From contig JALSRG010000056.1 of NCBI GenBank assembly GCA_026984915.1, positions 104,807 through 168,806 of the forward strand: a stretch of DNA of 64,000 nt, read 5' to 3'. Origin of the DNA: Marinosulfonomonas sp. (lineage in GTDB: Bacteria > Pseudomonadota > Alphaproteobacteria > Rhodobacterales > Rhodobacteraceae). Below are positions 21,622-28,616 of the stretch, one piece after another (position 1 is the first letter of the stretch; the number at the start of each line of letters is the position of its first letter). The notes beneath the pieces were generated by a model, which ran no database searches, was not told the DNA's origin, and saw nothing but the letters and a program-made list of their open reading frames with translations. Position numbers and translations under genes: made by a program.

Positions 21622-21819
21622 TTATCCCGCCATTCCCAGGACGGCCTGAAGCCCGCTCTTGATAATCAGGTCGACCATGGAAAAGAAAAACGCGGTGATG
21701 GCCGCCATGACAAAGACCATGACGGTTGTCAGAACAACTTCACGGCGGGTCGGCCAAACGATTTTGGAAGCCTCGGCACGGACTTGCTGGATGAATTGAA
21801 GCGGGTTTGTCTTGGCCAT
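21622..21819 (-). CDS. secE: Preprotein translocase subunit SecE
   Basis: Essential small subunit of the SecYEG channel. It has 65 residues with the diagnostic amphipathic segment and a single membrane helix: VWPTRREVVLTTVMVFVMAA, continuing into ITAFFFSMVDLIIK. The ATG at 21819 (MAKTNPLQFIQQVRAEASKI) is preferred. An ATG two codons upstream (MSMAK) sits too close (about 4 bases) to AGG. A much longer in-frame reading has no family support. It precedes nusG, the normal order. Confidence 0.95.
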   Translation of the reverse strand: MAKTNPLQFIQQVRAEASKIVWPTRREVVLTTVMVFVMAAITAFFFSMVDLIIKSGLQAVLGMAG

Positions 21820-22167
21820 ACTCATGCTACCTGATTGCTCGCGGAATGAAGGGCAGATACGCTCTCTGGCCGGTGAATTCAACCCGTCAAACGCGAATAT
21901 GAGGAACTTCCGGGCCGCCGCCTTCAACAATCCGGAATGTATCGGGCTTTCCCCTGATGAAAACAGCGGCAAATTCCGCCTGACCCCGCACCATATTATA
22001 CAGACCACACAAACACCCGGCACCCTTCTTGACCATTCGCCGGCAGCGAACCGGAATGTGGTCATCCTCACGCGGCAGTGAATGGTTGATCGCGGTTTCT
22101 CTCGCAGCTTTGGTTCGCCTGTTACTTGTGCGTGTCTTACTCTGGCCGCACAGAAAGGAAGGATGTC
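21820..22167. other. Divergent spacer between secE and the MsrB-like gene
   Basis: About 350 bases separate the secE ATG (minus) from the MsrB-like ATG (plus). They should contain both promoters, but no convincing -35/-10 pair could be read on either strand. No RNA gene or protein-coding frame with family support is visible. The minus-strand frame running through it is the non-coding upstream extension of secE. Confidence 0.5.
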
Positions 22168-22707
22168 ATGTATGGAAAAACAAGTAATGGGCGCCGTGCT
22201 TTTTTGAAGGCAACCGCGCTCTCGGCCGTGGCAATGGCCCCGGGACTACGAGGGGCCAAAGCTGAAACGCAAGCGAATTCACCGGATGACGGTTTCAAAT
22301 TTGAAGTCAGGCGCACCGAAGAAGAATGGCGGGCAATACTGACACCGGAAGAATACCACATCATGCGTGAGGGCGGCACCGAAAAGTTCAACGAAAGCCC
22401 CTATCACGCCGAAATGCCCGAGGGCACTTATGCCTGCAAAGGCTGCAACCTGACACTCTACAGTTCCAAATGGAAAAAGGTTGTCGATATGGGGTTTGTT
22501 TTCTTCAAACACGCCGAGCCGAATTCCGTTCTGACCGGGCTCGACATTTTCAACCCCTATATGAAAAAGAAAGAACCGGACGCCCTGACAGAGGTCCATT
22601 GTCGCAGATGCGGCAGCCATATGGGGCATATACTGATTGTGACCAAGGGGAACATGCTCCATTGCATCAACGGAACCTCCCTGCAGTTCACCCCAGCATC
22701 CGCCTGA
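22168..22707 (+). CDS. Tat-exported MsrB-like protein with altered active-site motif
   Basis: It belongs to the peptide-methionine (R)-sulfoxide reductase (SelR/MsrB) fold family. A twin-arginine signal (GRRAFLKATALSAVAMAPG, residues 8-26) predicts a periplasmic protein. The two zinc pairs are kept (Cys90/Cys93 and Cys145/Cys148 in TEVHCRRCGSHMGH), as is the catalytic cysteine (Cys166 in LHCINGTSLQF). The usual GCGWPSF substrate/recycling motif is replaced by DMGFVFF (107-113), and the FDDGP loop after GH is lost. The ATG at 22168 follows AAGGAAGG. Its activity on methionine sulfoxide is therefore uncertain. It is followed by its own terminator. Confidence 0.85.
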   Translation: MYGKTSNGRRAFLKATALSAVAMAPGLRGAKAETQANSPDDGFKFEVRRTEEEWRAILTPEEYHIMREGGTEKFNESPYHAEMPEGTYACKGCNLTLYSSKWKKVVDMGFVFFKHAEPNSVLTGLDIFNPYMKKKEPDALTEVHCRRCGSHMGHILIVTKGNMLHCINGTSLQFTPASA

Positions 22708-22737
22708 CACTCACGGAAATAATCCACCCTCTGGATT

Positions 22738-22768
22738 GCCCGGCCTCCTGCAGGCCGGGCGTCTTTTT
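22738..22768 (+). terminator. Intrinsic terminator after the MsrB-like gene
   Basis: GCCCGGCCT (22738-22746) pairs perfectly with AGGCCGGGC (22752-22760) around 5 bases. It is followed by GTCTTTTTG. It lies 31 bases after the stop codon. Confidence 0.85.
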
Positions 22769-23155
22769 GACCGCGCAAGGAAAATGAAACATTCCGGCAT
22801 GCCAGATCACAAACCCTTTAGTCCGCAACCCGCCAATGCGCACACACCTGTGATGCACAAAATTATTGGATTGTGAAATATAGCTGTTCTCTTTTCGGCA
22901 TGCGTGATCACGGGAAGAAATCTGAATATGACCACAAAAAAACTGTCTGTTTTATTTCTTGTTTATCAATTAGTTAAAAAGATTCCCCTTTCGATCACAC
23001 CCAGAACACAGATGCGCGACCCAAAACAACAGTCAACTCAATTCAGGTTGAGAAGCCGTGTGCAAATTCGTGTTTTTACCTAAGCACCGGGTTTGCGCAA
23101 AAAAGAGCCACCGGCCACGAGACCGGAAACCAAAACTGAAAGAAGGAACAGTATT
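22769..23155 (+). other. AT-rich spacer before the first small secreted protein
   Basis: About 390 bases without a gene. The part from roughly 22850 to 22990 is clearly richer in A and T than its neighbours (for example TTTATTTCTTGTTTATCAAT). Small symmetric elements occur: CTCAA..TTGAG near 23038-23053 and TTTGCGCAAA at 23092-23101. It must contain the promoter of the gene at 23156, but no single -35/-10 pair stands out. Confidence 0.5.
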
Positions 23156-23416
23156 ATGAAACGGACCATTACAACTTTTATCACCGCTGCAACGCTCTCT
23201 CTTGCCGTGGCGGCCGGCTCGGCCAATGCCATGGGTGAAGAACTGAACATGCTGACCGGCGCCGTTTATAACGAGCTGCGTCAGCTCGGCCTGCCCACCG
23301 ACCACATTCAGGACTTGTCTCTGGCGGATGTTTCGGCGATCCAGGGCTTTCTGGACAGCGAAGACGGGATGGGCAAAATTCAGGGCATCAAGAAGATCCT
23401 GAACAAATACGAGTAG
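23156..23416 (+). CDS. Small secreted protein, distant member of the local family
   Basis: 86 residues with a typical Sec signal peptide (MKRTITTFITAATLSLAVAA, cleavage after SANA). The mature part is about 60 residues. It aligns with the three tandem proteins at 24381-25174 through the pattern NELRQLGL...LSLADVSAIQGFL..., i.e. NE-(I/L)-R, an L-S turn and an aliphatic helix containing xxAxQxx(I/L). No cysteines and no known domain. The ATG follows AGAAGGA at about 8 bases. It is bounded by a strong terminator, so it is a single-gene unit. Function unknown; periplasmic or secreted location is inferred. Confidence 0.8.
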   Translation: MKRTITTFITAATLSLAVAAGSANAMGEELNMLTGAVYNELRQLGLPTDHIQDLSLADVSAIQGFLDSEDGMGKIQGIKKILNKYE

Positions 23417-23448
23417 GTTCCCCGTTTGCTTGCAAATCCCCACTGTTT

Positions 23449-23483
23449 GCGCCGTCCATTCATTTGGGCGGCGCCGTTTTTTT
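23449..23483 (+). terminator. Intrinsic terminator after the small secreted protein
   Basis: GCGCCGTCC (23449-23457) pairs with GGGCGGCGC (23466-23474, one G-U). CG and seven T residues (23477-23483) follow. It is 33 bases after the stop codon at 23416, and is one of the strongest terminators in the window. It supports the view that the upstream small gene is really transcribed. Confidence 0.85.
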
Positions 23484-23713
23484 CAGCACGCCCGGTTTCA
23501 GCGCCCCCACCCACCGATCAAATCTATCTGCCCGGCAGTCATTGCGCCTGAGCAATTGCTGGGTTGCACCCTGTCAGATGGAAACGGCGCACGCTGCACT
23601 CAATGGTCCTTGCACGCCCAGAGTCCGCTATTGATCTGCTGCTGGCTGGCAATGGCCACGGTCTATGTCCACCAGGCGGCGGGAAACATATCCTCATTTC
23701 GCGAAATGTGGCC
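23484..23713. other. Spacer between terminator and tRNA-Trp
   Basis: About 230 bases with no recognisable gene or RNA element. It is downstream of the minus-strand tRNA and so would hold its 3' trailer. No clear hairpin-plus-T terminator for the tRNA was found. Confidence 0.4.
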
Positions 23714-23789
23714 TGGCAGGGGTTGAGGGACTCGAACCCACGACCCTCGGTTTTGGAGACCGATGCTCTACCAACTGAGCTAAACCCCT
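23714..23789 (-). tRNA. tRNA-Trp (anticodon CCA)
   Basis: 76 bases including an encoded CCA. On the minus strand the acceptor AGGGGTT pairs with AACCCCT, followed by G and CCA. The D-arm is GCTCAGTTGGTAGAGC. The anticodon stem TCGGT/ACCGA encloses CTCCAAA, with anticodon CCA. The T-loop is TTCGAGT. One oddity is a U-U opposition at the second pair (50-64) of the T-stem (GTGGG against CCCTC). A promoter is visible immediately upstream. tRNA-Trp next to tuf and secE is a known bacterial arrangement. Confidence 0.96.
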
Positions 23790-23802
23790 ACGGCCAACCC
23801 GG

Positions 23803-23831
23803 TAGCTATGGTTATTTGGTGGCGAAATCAA
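23803..23831 (-). promoter_or_regulatory. Promoter of tRNA-Trp
   Basis: On the minus strand TTGATT (23831-23826), a 17-base spacer and TAGCTA (23808-23803) are followed by the GC-rich discriminator CCGGG. The predicted start falls about 7 bases before the mature tRNA 5' end. Position and spacing fit well; the -10 is not a perfect match. Confidence 0.6.
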
Positions 23832-24380
23832 GGGTGGTTTTCATCTGTAATCGGAATTAACCTCATCTCTTCAAACGGGTCTGTCACAGGTACGGTCAAC
23901 TCTGGCGCGCCCTTCTTGCGCGCGGGCCGACAGATGATTCCCCTGCAACTCTGGTTCATGGCATTTACCGGCCGACAAGGCGCATGATCGTGCCCTCAGG
24001 CCCTATTGTTTCAACCCGCTCTCCATCATGCGAGGCGCAAGTGCGGTTTCAGTCACAGAGCCGTTACGCCACAAAGTTGTGTTCTGTTGTAGCATTCCGT
24101 TTTTTGCCCCGCTGATCACGAAACCCTCCCCGGTTCACGATGCACTGAAACATTTTCGGACAAGCCCTATCCTGTTGTTTTCGCGAAGATTCCAAACCTT
24201 CCCCCTGTGGATAACTCGCATGGACAGTACCGGGCCTGTTCACGTTCAAGTCCAAGTTTTCGTGAGTTTACGTGTGCGTTAACGTGATTTCCCCAACCAC
24301 GATTTGCAGCCTAGGTCTTTGGGTGTCGGCGCAAAACGCCAAACGAAAAACGAAACGAAACACACGAAAAGGAATACACC
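23832..24380. other. Spacer upstream of the small-protein tandem array
   Basis: About 550 bases with no supportable gene. A plus-strand frame at 24028-24282 lacks any family or coding signal. Visible elements are a perfect 9-base DnaA-box match TGTGGATAA (24206-24214), three phased copies of TTnnCGTG (24257-24286), and a small hairpin GGCG-CAAAA-CGCC (24328-24340). The last two lie within 130 bases of the first tandem gene and are candidate control sites. Confidence 0.5.
24257..24286 (+). promoter_or_regulatory. Three phased TTnnCGTG repeats upstream of the small-protein array
   Basis: TTTTCGTG (24257), TTTACGTG (24267) and TTAACGTG (24279) occur at spacings of 10 and 12 bases, i.e. about one helical turn apart, 95-125 bases before the first tandem gene. 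Such phasing is typical of repeated regulator-binding sites. The regulator is unknown and the interpretation is inferred. Confidence 0.35.
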
Positions 24381-24617
24381 ATGAAACGCATTATCGCCCT
24401 TACCGCCGTTGCCCTGATAACCACAGTCGGCGCCGCTTCGGCCATGACTTCCCCGTCATCTGTCGAACTGAACGAAATCCGCGGCTATGCCCCCAACGCC
24501 GATCTGTCCGGCCTGTCCAATGGTGACATTGCAGCCCTGCAATCAATCATCCACGGCGGTGACAGCGAAGGCGAGGCAACCGCACAGATCCGCGCCTATC
24601 TTCTGAATGCCAGTTGA
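24381..24617 (+). CDS. Small secreted protein, tandem copy 1
   Basis: 78 residues. The Sec signal peptide (MKRIIALTAVALITTVGAAS) is probably cleaved at ASA. The mature part begins MTSPSSVELNEIRGYAPNAD, then an aliphatic helix (SNGDIAALQSIIHGG), an acidic turn DSEGE, and a C-terminal helix AQIRAYLLNAS. No cysteines, no known domain. The ribosome site AAAAGGAATACACC directly before the ATG is repeated at copy 2. It is the first of three head-to-tail copies. A periplasmic or extracellular protein of unknown function; a metal- or ligand-binding role for the acidic turn is speculation. Confidence 0.85.
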   Translation: MKRIIALTAVALITTVGAASAMTSPSSVELNEIRGYAPNADLSGLSNGDIAALQSIIHGGDSEGEATAQIRAYLLNAS

Positions 24618-24661
24618 TCGGCTCCCGATATCCAAATCAACGAAATGAAAAGGAATACACC

Positions 24662-24892
24662 ATGAAACGTATTATCGCACTTACCGCCGTTGCCCTGGTA
24701 ACCACCGTTGGCGCCGCCTCGGCCATGACCTCCCCGTCATCTGTCGAACTCAACGAAATCCGCGGCTATGCCCCCAACGCCGATCTGTCGGCCCTGACAA
24801 GCAAACAGGTGGGTGAGCTTCAGATGATCATCCATGGCAGCGACCGCGAAGCCGGTGTCTGGGTTCGTGCTTATCTTCTGAATGCAAGTTGA
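24662..24892 (+). CDS. Small secreted protein, tandem copy 2
   Basis: 76 residues. The signal peptide and the first 30 mature residues are almost identical to copy 1 (SVELNEIRGYAPNADLSAL). The second half differs (TSKQVGELQMIIHGSDREAG), and the C-terminus returns to VRAYLLNAS. The ATG at 24662 is preferred to an upstream in-frame start because it has the same AAAAGGAATACACC leader as copy 1. It lies 44 bases after the copy 1 stop, so the three genes probably share one transcript. Confidence 0.84.
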   Translation: MKRIIALTAVALVTTVGAASAMTSPSSVELNEIRGYAPNADLSALTSKQVGELQMIIHGSDREAGVWVRAYLLNAS

Positions 24893-24937
24893 TCAGCGCC
24901 CGGCATCTCAATCAATGAAATGAAAAGGAAATCTGTC

Positions 24938-25174
24938 ATGAAACGCATTGTTGCACTCACCGCCGTTGCCCTGATGGCCTCTGTCGGTGTCGCCTCGGCC
25001 ATGACCTCTCCGACGTCTGTCGAGATCAACGAAATTCGCGGCTATGTCCCAAATGCCGATCTGTCCGGGCTGACCAACCGCCAGGTTGGCGTCTTGCAGG
25101 CGATCATTCACGGCAATGACCGCGAAAGCCACATCACCCAGCAAATCCGCGCTTATCTGCGCAAGGCAAGCTGA
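24938..25174 (+). CDS. Small secreted protein, tandem copy 3
   Basis: 78 residues, the most diverged of the tandem set. The signal peptide is MKRIVALTAVALMASVGVAS. The mature part TSPTSVEINEIRGYVPNADL keeps the family motif, followed by TNRQVGVLQAIIHGNDRESH and IRAYLRKAS. AAAAGGAAA precedes the chosen ATG; an earlier in-frame ATG lies 18 bases upstream. The spacer between copies 2 and 3 resembles the 1-2 spacer, indicating duplication of gene plus spacer. A bidirectional terminator follows. Confidence 0.84.
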   Translation: MKRIVALTAVALMASVGVASAMTSPTSVEINEIRGYVPNADLSGLTNRQVGVLQAIIHGNDRESHITQQIRAYLRKAS

Positions 25175-25205
25175 TCCGAAACGCTTCAACCCTACTCACG
25201 TACAT

Positions 25206-25240
25206 ACAAAAAAGGCCGCCTGTAACGGGCGGCCTTCTCT
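25206..25240. terminator. Bidirectional terminator between the small-protein array and tuf copy 2
   Basis: AAGGCCGCC (25212-25220) pairs with GGCGGCCTT (25228-25236). In the minus direction it is followed by six T residues, making a strong terminator for tuf copy 2. In the plus direction CTCTATTTAT follows, giving a weaker terminator for the array. Confidence 0.8.
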
Positions 25241-25264
25241 ATTTATCAAACACCGGTTTCCCGA

Positions 25265-26440
<1,176 letters not shown>

Positions 26441-26494
26441 GAAACCGGCGCCTCGCGTTTGGGGGGCCTTGCGGCCCGGTTCAACATCGCGCGC

Positions 26495-26523
26495 TCGTTA
26501 ATCGGTTAGCGGGAAAAAATCAA
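26495..26523 (-). promoter_or_regulatory. Promoter of tuf copy 2
   Basis: On the minus strand TTGATT (26523-26518), 17 bases and TAACGA (26500-26495) are followed by GCGCGCG, a GC-rich discriminator. The leader then carries a small GGGCC-GCAA-GGCCC hairpin. Spacing is ideal; the -10 is a moderate match. Confidence 0.55.
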
Positions 26524-26526
26524 GCG

Positions 26527-27126
26527 TCAGTTGTCACCATTACTGCCCTGGGCCGGTTTTTCCACAGGTTCAGGCAATGGCGGCAAACCAAACCATTCCG
26601 GGTTTTTCAGCAGGTACTTGTGAATGGCAACCGCCATGTTGCGCGACAGATTGCGCATCTGGCGCTTTTTGCTTTGTGTCAGCCCTGATCCGATCAGCGT
26701 ATTTCCCGAGAAGCTCTCAAGCACCGTCAGTTGCTTGGGCTCCGGGGTGATTTTCTCACGTTTGGCGTCATCCCAGACACTGACAGAGACAATCAGCGCT
26801 GATTTGGGCGATACAACCAGCGGCACACCGGGGATAGCCAGCACATAACCGTCAACCTTGATCCCGAGATGATAAATCTTGTCGCCTTCATAGCGGCCCA
26901 GTTCCTTCTTGACTTCCTCCGTCAGGGTTTTTTTCCATGTCCCGGGGTCTGCCTTGCGCGAAAGCGGGCCGATCTGTGCCTGATCATCCACAACCACGGC
27001 ATAACCAAGGCTGAAATCGCCCATTGGCTCAAGCGGTGCGTTTGGATCGTATTTCTTGCCACAGGCGGCAACCAGAACGAGGAGTACGGAAAAAACCGAA
27101 ACCCGAAAAATAGAATAAAGTGACAT
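26527..27126 (-). CDS. Putative lipoprotein, function unknown
   Basis: 199 residues. The signal peptide ends in a lipobox, LVAAC, with the acylated cysteine at position 22, so the protein should be membrane-anchored on the periplasmic side. The mature part contains a beta-rich region (VDGYVLAIPGVPLVVSPKSA), then a predicted helix and a Pro/Glu-rich C-terminus (GLPPLPEPVEKPAQ). No known domain recognised. AAGGA lies about 8 bases before the ATG. It is upstream of tuf copy 2 on the same strand, and the tuf promoter -35 nearly touches its stop codon. Confidence 0.82.
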   Translation of the reverse strand: MSLYSIFRVSVFSVLLVLVAACGKKYDPNAPLEPMGDFSLGYAVVVDDQAQIGPLSRKADPGTWKKTLTEEVKKELGRYEGDKIYHLGIKVDGYVLAIPGVPLVVSPKSALIVSVSVWDDAKREKITPEPKQLTVLESFSGNTLIGSGLTQSKKRQMRNLSRNMAVAIHKYLLKNPEWFGLPPLPEPVEKPAQGSNGDN

Positions 27127-27239
27127 GCAAGATTCCTTTTAGAAGCCTGCCCGAGATAGCAAGACAGCGTCTCTTAGGCAATGTCTTGCTGTTGTCATGT
27201 GGTCGGGCATGCATATATCCATGTGCAAAGGAGTCAGAG

Positions 27240-28613
27240 ATGCCCGCTGTGATGCCAGGACCGTCCCCTGAACCCGTCCGAATCCCTCTGGTGACCGAAC
27301 CTTGGGGCATTTTACGTTCGCTCGCGGCGGCCCGGCGCAATGTGCTTGAGATTTTGCCCGAGATCTCGACCCGCCAGCCAATCGTTTCAGGAAAAACGGG
27401 CAAGCGCTGGCATATGGTGATGGATCCCCCCACGCTGCGTCACATTCTCAAAGACGCGCTGGATGACTATCCGAAATCCGTCGTGACAAAAAACATTCTG
27501 CGCCCGGCGATTGGTGAAAGCCTTTTTGTGGCCGAGGGGGCGCATTGGCATTGGCAGAGACGGGCCGCCGCGCCGGTTTTCTCGATGCGCAACATCCAGA
27601 ACCTCGGCCCCTTCATGTCGCATGCCGCAGACCGGGCCAGCGAAAGGCTGATGGCCGCGAATGGCCGTGCGGCCGATTTGTTCGATGAAATGGTCACGAC
27701 CACATTCGAAGTCATATCCGATGTCACCTTTTCCGGTGACGAAGGTTTTGACCGCGCCTCGATCCACAAGGCCATCGACAATTACATCGACCAGACGGCA
27801 CGCATTTCGCTCTTTGACATTCTCGGGGTTCCGGGATGGGTGCCGCGTCCGTCGCGGCTGATGTCATCTGGGGCGCTGAAGCAGATGAAACAGGTCGCCG
27901 ACCGCGCGATTGAGGCGCGCGCCGCATCAGCCGCAGACCCCGGCAAGACACCAGATCTGCTTGATCTGCTTCTGGCCGGCGAAGACCCGGAAACCAAACG
28001 CCGCATGACAACGCCCGAATTGCGCGACAACCTGCTGACCTTCATCGTGGCCGGGCATGAAACCACGGCGCTGACACTGGCCTGGGCGCTGTATTTGTGC
28101 GCCTTCGATCAATCGGTTCAAGCCCGTGCCCGTGCGCAGGCGCAAGACGTATTGCAGGGGCGTACAGCCACTGTTTCCGATCTGTCTGCCCTGCCCTATA
28201 TCCGCCAGATCATTGACGAGGCCCTGCGTCTCTATCCGCCGGCGGCAATGCTGTCGCGCACGGCAATGCGTGCCGACACCCTGTGTGACAGAGAGGTTCG
28301 CGCCGGCGATACGGTCATGCTGCCGATTTACGCTCTGCATCGCAATCATCTGCTGTGGGAAAACCCGGATACATTCGACCCTGACCGTTTCAGCGACCCG
28401 AAATCGATCGACCGGTTTGCCTATCTGCCCTTCGGCGCCGGGCCGAGGGTCTGCATCGGGGCCGGTTTTGCCATACAGGAGGCGGTGATCATTCTGGCCA
28501 CGCTTCTGGGCCGGTTTCGCTTCACCCCCGTTCAGGGGCGCGATCCAAAGCCCGTCATGATTCTGACATTGCGCCCCGAAGGCGGCGTCTGGCTGAATGT
28601 CCACACCGTCTAG
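27240..28613 (+). CDS. Cytochrome P450
   Basis: Heme-thiolate monooxygenase of 457 residues; substrate unknown. The I-helix oxygen-activating motif AGHETT is at 271-276, the K-helix EALR at 327-330, and the heme loop FGAGPRVCIG at 398-407 with Cys405 as axial ligand. The ATG at 27240 follows AAAGGAG at 6 bases; a longer in-frame reading starting at 27120 has no support. There is no N-terminal membrane anchor. No ferredoxin or reductase gene lies nearby, so the electron partner must be encoded elsewhere. The next gene converges after 3 bases. Confidence 0.93.
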   Translation: MPAVMPGPSPEPVRIPLVTEPWGILRSLAAARRNVLEILPEISTRQPIVSGKTGKRWHMVMDPPTLRHILKDALDDYPKSVVTKNILRPAIGESLFVAEGAHWHWQRRAAAPVFSMRNIQNLGPFMSHAADRASERLMAANGRAADLFDEMVTTTFEVISDVTFSGDEGFDRASIHKAIDNYIDQTARISLFDILGVPGWVPRPSRLMSSGALKQMKQVADRAIEARAASAADPGKTPDLLDLLLAGEDPETKRRMTTPELRDNLLTFIVAGHETTALTLAWALYLCAFDQSVQARARAQAQDVLQGRTATVSDLSALPYIRQIIDEALRLYPPAAMLSRTAMRADTLCDREVRAGDTVMLPIYALHRNHLLWENPDTFDPDRFSDPKSIDRFAYLPFGAGPRVCIGAGFAIQEAVIILATLLGRFRFTPVQGRDPKPVMILTLRPEGGVWLNVHTV

Positions 28614-28616
28614 GTG

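Noticed and set aside
24206..24214. Replication origin
   Set aside because: Only a single DnaA box is present, without dnaA, dnaN, parAB or a box cluster.
24028..24282. 84-residue plus-strand frame before the small-protein array
   Set aside because: No ribosome site, no signal peptide, no similarity to the array proteins, and atypical composition; treated as non-coding.
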